The notes: a model not told the origin generated them from the sequence alone. A stretch of 64,000 bases of DNA from Clostridia bacterium (GCA_017886545.1 JAGHJS010000082.1:54252-118251), one strand, 5' to 3'. Positions 39,080 to 49,976 are shown, counted from the first letter of the stretch. Numbers and translations: made by a program.

Positions 39080-40594
39080 TTACCTCTTCCGCACAGGCGA
39101 TCCCGCTCGGATTTGCCTTCCCGTCACCGCAGATACCGCCGCCAAGCGCGCAGCCGGCACATCCGTTTCGGGCGTATAGACGGCGTACAGTACGAGGTCG
39201 CTGCGGATCCCGTACAGTTCGGTATACCATGTTCCGGTGCCGTCCGCCTTGCTGTTCCACCCCACAAAGTCGTACCCCGTTTTGGTTGCTTCAAAAAGGA
39301 TGGAAACCCATTCCCCCGCGCCGACAGAGTTCGGGTTTTGCCCGTCGGTCACGCCGCCGTCCGTTTCGTACAGGATGGTAAACAGGTCGCCGCACTCCTG
39401 CCAGTGCGCGTAGAGGGTGAGGTTTTTCGCGTTCGCACCGCCCACCGTTTCATAACGTTCGCCGCCCGCGGGAGCGTCGTACCAACCGAGAAAATTGGAA
39501 CCTGCGCGCAGCGGCTCGCTGAGCGCGATCTCCTCTTCCGCCGTAACGGTCTCCGGGTTCGGCTTATACATCACGCCGCCATCCGCCAGGTCATAGCGGA
39601 TGGTATACACGGTATCGCTCCACCTGGCGTACAGACTGACGTCCGCAGCGGCGCAGGTGACGCTCGTTACGGGCTCTCCCGAATAATCGGGTGTAAGGAA
39701 CCAGCCTTCAAACGCCGCCCCGCTCTTCTGCGGCAGGGGCAGCTGCACGGAGCCGCTCTCCACCGTGATGGTATACGGCGCGCCCTGCGGGAGCGCCCCG
39801 CCGTTCAGCCAATAGTCGAGCGTATATTCGGCAGGTCTGTACACTGAACAAAATTCCGTCCCGTCCGGTACCTGCTCCATCGGTACGGAAAGAGCGTTTC
39901 CTTCCGCGTCTACCCAGCCGACAAATTCATACCCCTCGCGCTCCTCGTGGTGCGGTCCGAACCATATGTCACTGTCGACCGTCATCTCCACCCCGTCAAC
40001 GGTGACGGTGATCAGGTCTTCTTCCTCCGCAGGAAAGACCTGCGGCAGAAATACGGAAAAGACGATGAGCGCAACGCAGAAGAGCGCGCCCAGCCCCGCC
40101 CAGAGCAGCGTATACCGCTTGCGCAGCACCGCCTGCGCGGGCGTTTCGGTACGTGCCTTTTCGCCGATGCCGTAATACAGGCGCGATACGGGCTGCCCCG
40201 CATGCTCCGCCAGAAGGAGCAGCTGCGCCCTGTCCGGGCAGACGATGCCGCGCTCCCACTTCGATACCGCGCTCGCCGTTGCCGAAAGCAGTTCGGCGAG
40301 CTGTTCCTGGCTCTCCCCTTTGTCCTTGCGCAGCTTTGCAAGGTTCTTCCCGAACGCGGCAGCGTCAAACGTGCCCGAAAACACGGTTTCGCCCTCCTCC
40401 GCGCCGACCAGCTTTTCCAGCGAAACGCCGAGGATGTCAGCCAGTTCGCCGAACAGCGAAAAATCGGGCTCGGACAGCCCGCGCTCCCATTTGGAGACGG
40501 TCTGCAGGTGTACGTTCAGTTTTTCCGCCAGCTCCGTCTGCGTGATGCCCGCTTCCTTGCGCAATGTGCGCAGGCGGCTTCCGAAATCGTCCAT
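39080..40594 (-). CDS. Transmembrane XRE regulator with two HTH domains and extracellular InlB/Flg_new-type repeats; C-terminus likely frameshifted (true end ~38889)
   Basis: MDDFGSRLRTLRKEAGITQTELAEKLNVHLQTVSKWERGLS; second HTH FGKNLAKLRKDKGESQEQLAELLSATASAVSKWERG; TM; repeated F-x-GWY/W...LYAxW units. Confidence 0.8.
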   Translation of the reverse strand: MDDFGSRLRTLRKEAGITQTELAEKLNVHLQTVSKWERGLSEPDFSLFGELADILGVSLEKLVGAEEGETVFSGTFDAAAFGKNLAKLRKDKGESQEQLAELLSATASAVSKWERGIVCPDRAQLLLLAEHAGQPVSRLYYGIGEKARTETPAQAVLRKRYTLLWAGLGALFCVALIVFSVFLPQVFPAEEEDLITVTVDGVEMTVDSDIWFGPHHEEREGYEFVGWVDAEGNALSVPMEQVPDGTEFCSVYRPAEYTLDYWLNGGALPQGAPYTITVESGSVQLPLPQKSGAAFEGWFLTPDYSGEPVTSVTCAAADVSLYARWSDTVYTIRYDLADGGVMYKPNPETVTAEEEIALSEPLRAGSNFLGWYDAPAGGERYETVGGANAKNLTLYAHWQECGDLFTILYETDGGVTDGQNPNSVGAGEWVSILFEATKTGYDFVGWNSKADGTGTWYTELYGIRSDLVLYAVYTPETDVPAARLAAVSAVTGRQIRAGSPVRKR

Positions 40595-40735
40595 GCTCCG
40601 CTTGTCACCTTTCCGTGATTTTTACCATTATACCACAAAACGCGGTCTTTTGCAAGAGCGTGCCGGGTCGCAAAATCTGCAACGGGGCAAACAAAAAAGC
40701 GGAGGTGCCCCTCCGCCCGTTTCCGAACCGACCGT

Positions 40736-41733
40736 TCAATATTCGATGCGCACGGCTTCGAGCACTTCCTCGTCGCCGATCGTGCGTCCGCCGCCGAGCA
40801 CGACCGCCATCTGCGGTTCGTCCGCAAGCGTTACGTCCACTTGCAGCGCATGCGAAAAATAGTCGTCCATGCCGATGATGCGCGCCGTGCCGCCCGAAAG
40901 GCTGATGCCGTTGTGCCAGATGACTGCGGACACTCTGCAGGGAGCTTGGCGATCACCATGCCCGTATATTGAATGACTTTATCCGCGAACAATTTGACGC
41001 AGCCGTATATATCTCCCGAAGTGACGGCGATCGACCGCGGGCGGCCGCTCTGGATGTCCCTTCCGTTGACGATCATGCTCTCGTTGTCGCTCTCGTACAG
41101 GCTGCCGATGGTCATTTTCAGTTTTTCACTCGTCTGCAAGCCGATCTTCAGCCCGAAATCCTGCGCGATACAGTCGATGATCTGGCTGTCGATGTTGCCG
41201 CCGCCGATGTTCAGCCCGATGCCCGCAATGACGCCGTCCAGCGAAAACGCGGCGATATTCGTGCTTCCGCCGCCCATGTCCACGATAAAGACGGGCTCTG
41301 TCTCGCTCAGCGGCATGTTCTGCCCGAGCGCGGAGAGGAACGGGACCTCCACAAAGCACACCGACCCGATGCCGCATGCCGCAGCGAGCCGCCTGTATTT
41401 TTCAAGCAGTTCGTCCTGCGCGCCGCAGGGTACCGAAAAGAGCGCTTCCGCCTTGCGCGCGCGGGAGCGCGTGACGCCGATCTTGCTCAAAAAATAGGTG
41501 AGCATGACCGCCGCCATCTCCTCGTTCACGATGTCAGCCTCAAACACGGGGAACACGATCGTAGTGAATTCCGCCGTCTTTCCGATGAGCAGCTTCGCCT
41601 CTTCGCCGATCGCCTTGACCGTGCCCGACGACGTGGAAACGGCGATGCAGGTCGGCTCGGCAAGCACGACGCCGCTGCCGATCTTAAAAATTTTGGTGAC
41701 GGATGAACCCAGATCAATCGCTAATTTTATCAT
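40736..41733 (-). pseudogene. MreB/actin-fold protein interrupted by one apparent frameshift
   Basis: ORF 40831..41733 MIKLAIDLGSSVTKIFKIG...VDMGGGSTNIAAFSLDGVI; homologous C-terminus continues in another frame (AVIWHNGISLSGGTARIIGMDDYFSHAL... to 40736). Confidence 0.7.
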
Positions 41734-42290
41734 GAAAGTATCCCGATGTCTTTAAATGCCTGTGCGACTTCTTCCTGCGGAAGCCCGATCACATTCGTAA
41801 AACTGCCCGAACAGCGCGCCACGGGCGAAGGGTCGTCCTGAATGCCGTAGCTGCCCGCCTTATCCATCGGCGAACCGCCCGCCACATACGCCGCGATGAA
41901 CGCTTCGCTCAGCTCTTTGAACTGCACTTCCGACCTGCACACGCCGCTGCGTACGCCGCGCGGCGATAAGAGGCACCAACCCGTGTACACGGCGTGCCGC
42001 CTGCCCGAAAGCATGCGCAGCGTCGCCGCTGCCTCCGCTTTACTCTTCGGCTTGCCGAGCGCCCTGCCGCCGAACCATACGACGGTATCCGCCGCAAGCA
42101 CGGCGGCGGACGGAAAGCGCGCAAACACTTCTTCCGCCTTTCCCCGCGAAAGGGCGGCGACCAGCGCCGACGGTCCGCGCTCCCGCACCGTGTGTTCGTC
42201 GAATCCCGATGGCTCGACGGAAAACGAAGGCAGGATGCGCGCGAGGATCTCTTTCCTGCGCGGAGAGGCGCTTGCAAGGATCACCTGCAT
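41730..42290 (-). CDS. maf: Maf-family nucleotide pyrophosphatase
   Basis: MQVILASASPRRKEIL, AADTVVWFGGRALGKP. Confidence 0.9.
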   Translation of the reverse strand: MQVILASASPRRKEILARILPSFSVEPSGFDEHTVRERGPSALVAALSRGKAEEVFARFPSAAVLAADTVVWFGGRALGKPKSKAEAAATLRMLSGRRHAVYTGWCLLSPRGVRSGVCRSEVQFKELSEAFIAAYVAGGSPMDKAGSYGIQDDPSPVARCSGSFTNVIGLPQEEVAQAFKDIGILS

Positions 42291-42338
42291 ATCTTCTTCT
42301 CCGAAAGATAGCCGCAAAAACTTTTGCGGCTATCCGTG

Positions 42339-43853
42339 TTACAGGATCTCAAGATTTTTGCGGAAGAACTTACGGAATTCCGTATTGGCGGTCATGGCGT
42401 CGCGGATCTCAAGCGTGGCGTCGCCCTCCACTTCCGTTTTCATAATGACCGAATCGCCGAGCACGTCACAGTTGATGCCCTTGATCGTGCCCGCGCCGCC
42501 GCGGTCAAGACTTTCCGCAATGCGGAGCATGACGCCGAGCTTTTTCACGGCTTCCAGATCCTCTTCCAGCACGATGTCCTTGTACTTGACCCAATCGGCA
42601 AGGGAAATATCCTCCTTCTTGTGGCAGCCCGCCACGAACGCCGCAAGCACGATCTCACGGTGCGTGATGCCGTACAGCGTGGAATTGAGGATCATATAAC
42701 AGCTGTGCTTCTGATGATTGTAGAATTTGATACGGGTCCCGCAGTCATGCAGCGTCGCCGCGACTTTCAAAATTTTCAGGTACTGCCGCGGGAATTTGTG
42801 CAGGACGCGCAGCTGCTTGAACAGCTGCACCGAAAGGTTCACGACATGCTCCACATGCTTTTCGTCGCATTCATAGTAGCGGACCAACCCGTTCAGGCTG
42901 TACCCGAGGATGTCCGAAATGGGCTTTTCAAGGGTGATGGGCATCGCCTGGTTGAACATGATCCCCTCACGCAGCCCCATGCCGCCGATGGTGAAACTTT
43001 CAAACCGCATATACCGCGTGAACGCTTTGACGACGGCGAGCGCGGCGGGCAGAATATCCGCACGCGCGGAGGAAATGCCCTTGATCTTCTTTTTGCGGTC
43101 AAGGTCGAGCACCTTGATCATGTCATAAATGGAGTCGAAATCCTCTACGGGCAGGTTGTAGTTATGCACGGTATCGAGCGGATATTTGCGCACCATCTTG
43201 CTGATCTTGAAGATGTTACGGAAGGAACCGCCCACGCCGATCATCTGCGCGTCCGGGTCGACGTCTTTAAGCCACTCGATGGAAGAGAGCTGTTCGGTGA
43301 AGAACTCTTCGATCTTCTCCGCCTGCGCTTCGGGCGAAAGCCCGTCGTTTTTGAACAGATCCGTGAGCGTGACCGCACCAAACGGAAGCGTCACGCTGCC
43401 GAGCATGTTCCTGCGGTTATAATAAATGATTTTCGTGCTGCCGCCGCCGATCTCGAGGATAACGCCCTTGGGGATATCCATCGAATTGATGACGCCGCGG
43501 TAGACGAGCGTCGCCTCTTCCTCTTCGCTGAGCACTTTGACCTTAATCCCGCACGTTGCCTGGATCTCGTCAAGAAAACTGCGCTGATTTTTGGCGCGGC
43601 GAACCGCCGCCGTCGCAACGGCGATGATCCGGTCTACCCTGCTCGCATCGCAGAGTTTTTTGAACATTTTCAGCGTTTTTATCGTTTCCGCTACGCGCTG
43701 GGGCTTCAAAAAGCCGTCCCGCTCCATATCCTGCCCGAGCCGTACGCTTTCCTTCAGTTCGTCCACGACCATAAAATGCCCTTCGCCGAACAGTTCGACG
43801 ATCACGAGCCGTGCCGAATTCGAGCCTAAATCAATGATGCCGATTTTTTCCAC
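42339..43853 (-). CDS. ppx: Ppx/GppA phosphatase (exopolyphosphatase) with C-terminal HD region
   Basis: IGIIDLGSNSARLVIVE, GVILEIGGGSTKIIYY. Confidence 0.9.
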   Translation of the reverse strand: MEKIGIIDLGSNSARLVIVELFGEGHFMVVDELKESVRLGQDMERDGFLKPQRVAETIKTLKMFKKLCDASRVDRIIAVATAAVRRAKNQRSFLDEIQATCGIKVKVLSEEEEATLVYRGVINSMDIPKGVILEIGGGSTKIIYYNRRNMLGSVTLPFGAVTLTDLFKNDGLSPEAQAEKIEEFFTEQLSSIEWLKDVDPDAQMIGVGGSFRNIFKISKMVRKYPLDTVHNYNLPVEDFDSIYDMIKVLDLDRKKKIKGISSARADILPAALAVVKAFTRYMRFESFTIGGMGLREGIMFNQAMPITLEKPISDILGYSLNGLVRYYECDEKHVEHVVNLSVQLFKQLRVLHKFPRQYLKILKVAATLHDCGTRIKFYNHQKHSCYMILNSTLYGITHREIVLAAFVAGCHKKEDISLADWVKYKDIVLEEDLEAVKKLGVMLRIAESLDRGGAGTIKGINCDVLGDSVIMKTEVEGDATLEIRDAMTANTEFRKFFRKNLEIL

Positions 43854-44127
43854 TGTGCCACCTCAGTTGTCCGTATAAAAATAAGTGTGTGTTACCCTTT
43901 TGGTCTCTCCGTTTTACCCGATTTTCCACCGAAAAACTACTATGACCCAAATTAACCACGTTTATTATACCATTGATTTTTCGGTTTGTATAGAGCTTTT
44001 TTAAAAATTTGTGCAAAAATTTTTTCGGTTTTTTGTGAAAAGCGCCGTTTTGTCTTTATACAACATTTGTTTTGTAAGTTATTGACCTTTTATATATTTT
44101 TATGCACAAAAACTGCCCGCATTTTGC

Positions 44128-44160
44128 AAAAAACGGGGTGTACAAAATGCACAACCCCGC
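44128..44160 (-). terminator. Terminator of rnf operon
   Basis: CGGGGTTGTGCAttttGTACACCCCGTTTTTT. Confidence 0.65.
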
Positions 44161-44190
44161 CCGGAATTTTCCATTTCCGCTCCTTCGCCG

Positions 44191-44985
44191 CTACATTTCC
44201 CTGATGCACTTGCGCGGGCAGACCGCGGCGCATTTCCCGCACCCGATGCACTTGGAATAATCGATAACAGGCAGCGCGTTTTCCATCGCGATCGCCCCGA
44301 CGGGACAATTTTTCGCGCACAGTCCGCAGCCGATGCAGCCGCGGCTGCAAAGCTCCATGACGTCCTTTCCCTTGCCGTGGTTGGAGCAGGCAATGTATAC
44401 CTTTGCGCTCTTGGGAACGCGGCCGATGATCTTTTTCGGGCAATTTGTGATACACGCCCCGCAGGAAACGCATTTATTTTTGTCAACGACGGCATATCCG
44501 CCGTCGCCGACGTCGATCGCGCCGTACGCGCACATGTCGACGCACGTCTTTTTGCCGATACAGCCGACGGGGCACGCCTTGACCCCGCCCGCAAGCATTT
44601 CGCAGGCGGCGCAGTTCCCGTAGCCCTGGTAATCGTATTTGTTATAGCAGCCGTTCCCGCCGTTGCAGTGCACGACAGCGACCGTCTCCTCCCCGACTTC
44701 CCCGCCGCCGAGAAGGTCGGCGATCTGCTGCTTGTTTGCGGCAGGCGTCGCCTTGCAGTCGGCGAGGGACGCCTCCCCTTTCAGAAGCGCGGCGGCAAAC
44801 TGCGCGCAGCCTGCGTGCCCGCAACCGCCGCAGTTGGAACCGGCGAGCAGCTTCTCCACTTTTTCGGCACGCTCGTCTTTTTTGACGGCAAGCGCGTTGG
44901 ACACAACGACGAGCAGGACGCCGAATATGAGCGCGAGCGCGAGCATGATGCCGCCCGCGAGCAAAACCGATGCGACTGTACTCAT
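44191..44985 (-). CDS. rnfB: Rnf complex subunit B
   Basis: [16 protein letters not shown] plus multiple CxxCxxCxxxCP clusters. Confidence 0.93.
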   Translation of the reverse strand: MSTVASVLLAGGIMLALALIFGVLLVVVSNALAVKKDERAEKVEKLLAGSNCGGCGHAGCAQFAAALLKGEASLADCKATPAANKQQIADLLGGGEVGEETVAVVHCNGGNGCYNKYDYQGYGNCAACEMLAGGVKACPVGCIGKKTCVDMCAYGAIDVGDGGYAVVDKNKCVSCGACITNCPKKIIGRVPKSAKVYIACSNHGKGKDVMELCSRGCIGCGLCAKNCPVGAIAMENALPVIDYSKCIGCGKCAAVCPRKCIREM

Positions 44986-44989
44986 ACGC

Positions 44990-45604
44990 TCACCCCGCCA
45001 GAATGCCCGCGAACCCCGCGAACGCCATTGCCATGATCGCCGCCGTGATCAGCGTGATCGGGAACCCTTTGAAACATTTCGGAATGTCCGCCTTGTCCGT
45101 TTTGAGCCGTACGCCCGCCAAAAGCACGATCGCCAATAAAAAGCCGACGCCCGTCGCCACGGAAAACCCGAAGGTGTACAGAAAGTCGTAGCTTTGATAC
45201 ACGATCGCGCTGTTCGCCGCGCCGAGGATGGCGCAGTTTGTCGTGATCAGCGGCAGATAAATGCCCAGCGCGCTGTACAGCGTGGGAGAGAAACGTTTGA
45301 GCACGATCTCAAGCATTTGCACAAGGCTGGCGATCACAAGGATGAACGCCATCGTGTACAGGTAATCCAATTCCAGCGGAAGCAGAACATAATTGTACAC
45401 CAGCCAGCAGAACACGGAGGAGATCGCCATGACAAAAATAACGGCAAACCCCATGCCGACCGCACTCGACATCTTTTTGGATACGCCCAGGAAGGGACAG
45501 ATGCCCTGGTACTGCGAAAGCACGATGTTGTTGGAGATGACGGCGGAAAACATGACCGCCACGATGGAGACCGCCGCGCCCGCGGCGCCGATATCAACTA
45601 ACAT
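44990..45604 (-). CDS. rnfA: Rnf complex subunit A
   Basis: [37 protein letters not shown]. Confidence 0.93.
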   Translation of the reverse strand: MLVDIGAAGAAVSIVAVMFSAVISNNIVLSQYQGICPFLGVSKKMSSAVGMGFAVIFVMAISSVFCWLVYNYVLLPLELDYLYTMAFILVIASLVQMLEIVLKRFSPTLYSALGIYLPLITTNCAILGAANSAIVYQSYDFLYTFGFSVATGVGFLLAIVLLAGVRLKTDKADIPKCFKGFPITLITAAIMAMAFAGFAGILAG

Positions 45605-46266
45605 TTCGTGACCTCCGCAGGCGACTCTTCTCTCGCAAGAGGGAGCGTTTTTTCCGCACGCTTCGCGCGCGCGTTCCATTTTTGCACAAGGAAATTGAAC
45701 AGCGCCATCATGCACCCGAACACGATAAACCCGAACATATTCGATGCGGCTGCGTCCATCGCGGGGAATCCGGGGATCGCCATGCCCGCAAACGAACCTG
45801 CGGCAAGGAATTCGCGCACGATCCCGATCATGCACAGCGCGCAGGTGAAGCCCAGCCCCATCGAAACGCCGTCCAGCATGCTGTACAGCGGCTTGTTGCA
45901 GGAGGCGTAGCTCTCCGCCCGCGCCAGAATGATGCAGTTGACGACGATGAGGTCGATAAAGGTGCCGATCGCGGAATACAGGTCGGGGATAAAACGGTTC
46001 ATGACCCGCTGCACGATGATGACGAACGTCGAAATGATGACGATATAGCACGGGATGCGCACCCTGTCCGGAATGACGCGCCGCAGCAGGCTGATGAACA
46101 GGTTGGAAAAAATGAGCACGAACATCGTCGCCACGCCCATCGCAAAGGAATTGAACAGGCTCGTGGTCGTCGCAATGGTCGGGCAGGTGCCGAGCACCAG
46201 AACAAAGGTCGGGTTGTTGCGCAAAAGCCCGCCGAGCATCGTCTCTTTGAGTTTCGCCTTATCCAT
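45598..46266 (-). CDS. rnfE: Rnf complex subunit E
   Basis: NPTFVLVLGTCPTIATTTS, LIVVNCIILARAE. Confidence 0.93.
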   Translation of the reverse strand: MDKAKLKETMLGGLLRNNPTFVLVLGTCPTIATTTSLFNSFAMGVATMFVLIFSNLFISLLRRVIPDRVRIPCYIVIISTFVIIVQRVMNRFIPDLYSAIGTFIDLIVVNCIILARAESYASCNKPLYSMLDGVSMGLGFTCALCMIGIVREFLAAGSFAGMAIPGFPAMDAAASNMFGFIVFGCMMALFNFLVQKWNARAKRAEKTLPLAREESPAEVTKC

Positions 46267-46852
46267 TTGCCGCCTCCGTCAGATACAGGTCGTAATACTT
46301 TGCCGCCGCGCCGATCGCCGCGGTCACGGCTGTCGAGCTCCTCGTCGCACCCGAAACGTAGTCGGTGCCCGACCCGTCCAGAAGTTCCGCAACGGGCACG
46401 TTCAGGAACTGCGCGTAAAATGTTTCGCTGCTTTCCAGGTTGCCCATGAACGTTTCGGAATTTTCTCCCGCGACGATCTTGTAGATCATGCCGTCCCTGA
46501 TATATACGTACATCTGCACGTTGCCGCCGTAACCGCCCGAGCCGGCCGTACAGAAAGCGTGCACGGTGCCGTCGTCGGAAAGACCGTAATACTGCACTTC
46601 CGCCGTGACCGTTCGCGTGCCGCCGACCGTCGATACGGTAACGGTGTACTCCGTTTCCCTGCCCGCGCCGCTGTCGCCCTCGGGAACGGTGAACGCAAGC
46701 CCCGTATCCGCGGCGAACTTTGCATACGCCTCGGTGCGCGGATCCACCTCCGTGAGCAGATACACCGCGCCGAGCAGCAGCCCGCACACGAGCGCGATGG
46801 CGGCGAGCACGCCGATGCTCTGCAATACCGCTTTCGTCTTTGCCCTATCCAT
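46259..46852 (-). CDS. rnfG: Rnf complex subunit G (FMN-binding)
   Basis: GTDYVSGATRSSTAV flavinylation motif. Confidence 0.92.
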   Translation of the reverse strand: MDRAKTKAVLQSIGVLAAIALVCGLLLGAVYLLTEVDPRTEAYAKFAADTGLAFTVPEGDSGAGRETEYTVTVSTVGGTRTVTAEVQYYGLSDDGTVHAFCTAGSGGYGGNVQMYVYIRDGMIYKIVAGENSETFMGNLESSETFYAQFLNVPVAELLDGSGTDYVSGATRSSTAVTAAIGAAAKYYDLYLTEAANG

Positions 46853-48635
46853 TCGCCGCCTCCGCGCGTTCCGCTACATAAAAGCATTCCAGCACCATCG
46901 CACGCAGCTGCGTGTTCGTGTACGTCGCCGAAGTGTCCGCGTCGGTGGAAAGATCGGTCAGCCCCAGCACCTGCGCGTGCGTTTTGCCTACAAAGAAGGC
47001 AAGTTCCGCTTCAAACCCCATCGTGCTCTGCGTGACCGGCACGATCTCGCTCACCCTGCCGTCCGCCATATCGATGCGCACCGTATATGCGAGCGGCTGC
47101 GTGTAGTCATAGTCGGGAAGATACGCCGCGCCCTCCACCGAAAAGGTGTAGACCGTGCCCTCCTTTTCCTGCGACTTCACATAGGCGGGGCTGTACTCGT
47201 ACGGATCCTCGTCCATGGCGAGCATCTCGAAACATTCGAGGATCATGTTCCGCAGCGCCGTGTTCGTGATCGTCGCCGACGTGTCCGCATCAGTGGAAAG
47301 GTCGCCGATCCTGCGGATCTCGCGCTCGGTCTTGCCGATAAAGAACGAAAGTTCCGCCTCATACCCCATCGTGCTCTGCACCACGACGTCTATATCCGTC
47401 ACCCTTTCCTTCTTCCCGTCGATGGTGACCGTATAGGCGACGGGCTGTTTGTACCCGCCGATATCCGCCACGCCCGCAACGTCGAACACATACCCTTCCC
47501 CGGTCAGGCTAAAACCCTGCACATATTCGGGCGTATATTCGTAGCGGTACGGGTTCTGCGCCGCCAGGACGGGCGCGGCGATGACGACCGACGCCGCCAT
47601 CGCAAGGCAGAGCGCGCGCATCGTCCACTTCATCGCCTGCGGCTTCGGTTTGCCGTGCTTTGTGCGCTGCCCGAAGCGCACGGGCAGGATGTACTTGTCC
47701 ATCAGCGGCACGAGCAGGTTCATGATGAGGATCGCGAGCGACGTGCCCTCCGGATAGGTACCGAACGCGCGGATGAGCATGGTGATGATCCCCAGCCCCA
47801 CGCCGTACAGGATGCGGTTGTACCGCCACTTCGGCGAAGTGGCATAGTCCGTCGCCATGAACACGGCGCCGAACAGCATGCCGCCCGATAAAAGCTGCAA
47901 TAAAATTTCGTAGGCGTCGCCGTAGCAGATGAGCGTCATCACCGCCGCGGTGAGCAGGTACGAGAGCGGGATGCGCCAGTCGATGACCCGCCGCACGGTG
48001 AGGTAAATGAACCCGAGCAGGATGGCGAGCGAGCACGTTTCGCCGATGCTGCCGCCCGTATAGCCCAAAAACAGCTGCAGCACCCACGCCCAATAGCCGC
48101 GCACGCCGAGGAAGCTGTCCGCAAGCGCCGCCGTGCCGCCGCCGAGATAGGTCGCCGACGTAGCCACGTCGCCCGCGAGGATATTCCCCGAAACGTCCGC
48201 GCCGATCCAGCTCGTCATCACGCCGCTGTACGCGAGCAGCAAGAACACGCGCGCCGTCGCGGCAGGGTTGGCAAAGTTTTTGCCCAGCCCGCCGAAGAGC
48301 ATCTTCACGAGCACGATCGCGAACACGCCGCCGATGATCGGGATATACCACGGCGCGCGCGGGGGCAGGTTCAGCCCGAGGATCAGCCCCGTGACGAGCG
48401 CGGACAGATCGAAGGTGAACGGCTTTTTGCGCACGAGGTTGAACAGCTGTTCGGACGCAAAGCAGGTCACCATGCAGACGGCGACCAGAAGCAGCGACCA
48501 CAGCCCGTAGAACACCACGCCCGCGACGAGGCAGGGCAGGAGCGCGATGAGCACGTCGAGCATCATACGGCGGGTCGTGTCATTCCCCGTTTTATGCGGA
48601 GAGGCGGATACTTTGTATGCGGTGATCTCAGCCAT
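46845..48635 (-). CDS. rnfD: Rnf complex subunit D with ~270-aa C-terminal extension
   Basis: N-terminal ~320 aa RnfD (SASPHKTGNDTTRRMMLDVLIALLP, FMATDYATSP); extension carries two homologous units each ending STDADTSATxTNTxLRxMxLECF. Confidence 0.9.
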   Translation of the reverse strand: MAEITAYKVSASPHKTGNDTTRRMMLDVLIALLPCLVAGVVFYGLWSLLLVAVCMVTCFASEQLFNLVRKKPFTFDLSALVTGLILGLNLPPRAPWYIPIIGGVFAIVLVKMLFGGLGKNFANPAATARVFLLLAYSGVMTSWIGADVSGNILAGDVATSATYLGGGTAALADSFLGVRGYWAWVLQLFLGYTGGSIGETCSLAILLGFIYLTVRRVIDWRIPLSYLLTAAVMTLICYGDAYEILLQLLSGGMLFGAVFMATDYATSPKWRYNRILYGVGLGIITMLIRAFGTYPEGTSLAILIMNLLVPLMDKYILPVRFGQRTKHGKPKPQAMKWTMRALCLAMAASVVIAAPVLAAQNPYRYEYTPEYVQGFSLTGEGYVFDVAGVADIGGYKQPVAYTVTIDGKKERVTDIDVVVQSTMGYEAELSFFIGKTEREIRRIGDLSTDADTSATITNTALRNMILECFEMLAMDEDPYEYSPAYVKSQEKEGTVYTFSVEGAAYLPDYDYTQPLAYTVRIDMADGRVSEIVPVTQSTMGFEAELAFFVGKTHAQVLGLTDLSTDADTSATYTNTQLRAMVLECFYVAERAEAANG

Positions 48636-49919
48636 TTAAATCCCTCTCTCCGAAATGATCTTTTTTGCGAGCTTCACGCCCTGCGCAAGATAGCGCTTTG
48701 CGGGGCAGACATACGAACAGCACCCGCACCCGATACAGGCGGGCGCACCGTAGCGCTTTGCCTCCGCATAGTTTTTGGCGAGCAGCGCCTCTTCGATAAA
48801 GGTGGGCGAAAGCCCCATCGGGCACGCCTGCACGCACTTGCCGCAGCCGATGCACACCGAACTTTTATTCGTCTCCGCCTCCTCTTTGGAGAGGAACAGC
48901 AGCGCAGACGTCGTCTTTTTGGCGCAGATCTTCAGCGAAAAGACCGCGTCGCCCATCATCGGCCCGCCGGAAACGATGCGACCGCACTCCTCGTGCGCGC
49001 CGCAGTGATCCGCTATTTCGCGCAGCGGCGTTCCGTTTTTCACCCAAAGGTTCGCAGGGCGCTCGACCGCGCCGCCCGAAACGGTCATGACGCGCTCGTA
49101 ACAGGGTTCGCCCTTTTCACATGCCGCCCAAACCGCGTAAGCGGTGTGCGCGTTGATAACGACCACGCCCGCGTCGGCGGGAAGTTCCCCCTCCCCGACC
49201 GTGCGCCCCGTACAGGAACGGATAAACTGTTTTTCCGCGCCCTGCGGGTAGCGGGTGCGCAGTTTTTGCAGGGCGATATTCCCCTTGCAGAAGGGAGTGA
49301 GCGCGGCGATCGCTTCGGGCTTGTTTTTTTCGACGCCGATGATCACGCGCTGCGCGCCGCAGGCGAGGCGGCATAGCTCCGCGCCCGCCGTCACCTCCGC
49401 CGCATATTCGCGCATGAGCCTGTCGTCACAGGTGATGTACGGCTCGCACTCCGCGCCGTTTATGAGGAGCGTATCTACCCTGCCGCGCACGTTCAGCTTT
49501 ACCGCCGTCGGGAACCCCGCGCCGCCCATGCCGACGATGCCCGCCTCCGCGATGCGCGCGAGCACGCTTTCGGGCGTCCGTTCCGCAAGCGGGGCAAGCG
49601 CCGTATGCTCGTCCGAAAAATCGTTTTCGATGAGAACGTGCTCTGCCTTCTTCCCCGCAAAGGTGATATGCGTGACGATGCCCTTCACCGTCCCCGCGAC
49701 GGGCGAAAACACGTTCGCCGAAAGCCCTTCCGCCGCCCTGCCGATCAGCTGCCCGCGCAAAACGCGCTCCCCCGCCTGTACGGCGGGCACGGCGGGCGCG
49801 CCGATATGCTGGGAGAGCGGCACCCAGACCTCTTTCGGGTCGGGCAGCCGCCCGATCTCCTTTTCCCTGCTGTATTGTTTGCACCCCGCGGGGTGCACTC
49901 CTCCGCCGAACCGAGCCAA
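48636..49919 (-). CDS. rnfC: Rnf complex subunit C
   Basis: FGGGVHPAGCKQYSREKEI, CIGCGKCVQACPMGLSP; TTG start with AGCGGAGG RBS preferred (ORF-track start 50045; ATG alternative 49949). Confidence 0.92.
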   Translation of the reverse strand: MARFGGGVHPAGCKQYSREKEIGRLPDPKEVWVPLSQHIGAPAVPAVQAGERVLRGQLIGRAAEGLSANVFSPVAGTVKGIVTHITFAGKKAEHVLIENDFSDEHTALAPLAERTPESVLARIAEAGIVGMGGAGFPTAVKLNVRGRVDTLLINGAECEPYITCDDRLMREYAAEVTAGAELCRLACGAQRVIIGVEKNKPEAIAALTPFCKGNIALQKLRTRYPQGAEKQFIRSCTGRTVGEGELPADAGVVVINAHTAYAVWAACEKGEPCYERVMTVSGGAVERPANLWVKNGTPLREIADHCGAHEECGRIVSGGPMMGDAVFSLKICAKKTTSALLFLSKEEAETNKSSVCIGCGKCVQACPMGLSPTFIEEALLAKNYAEAKRYGAPACIGCGCCSYVCPAKRYLAQGVKLAKKIISERGI

Positions 49920-49976
49920 AAGAACCTCCGCTATACACCCGCGCCGCATGCAGCGCAGACATTCCGTTCTGAGAAT

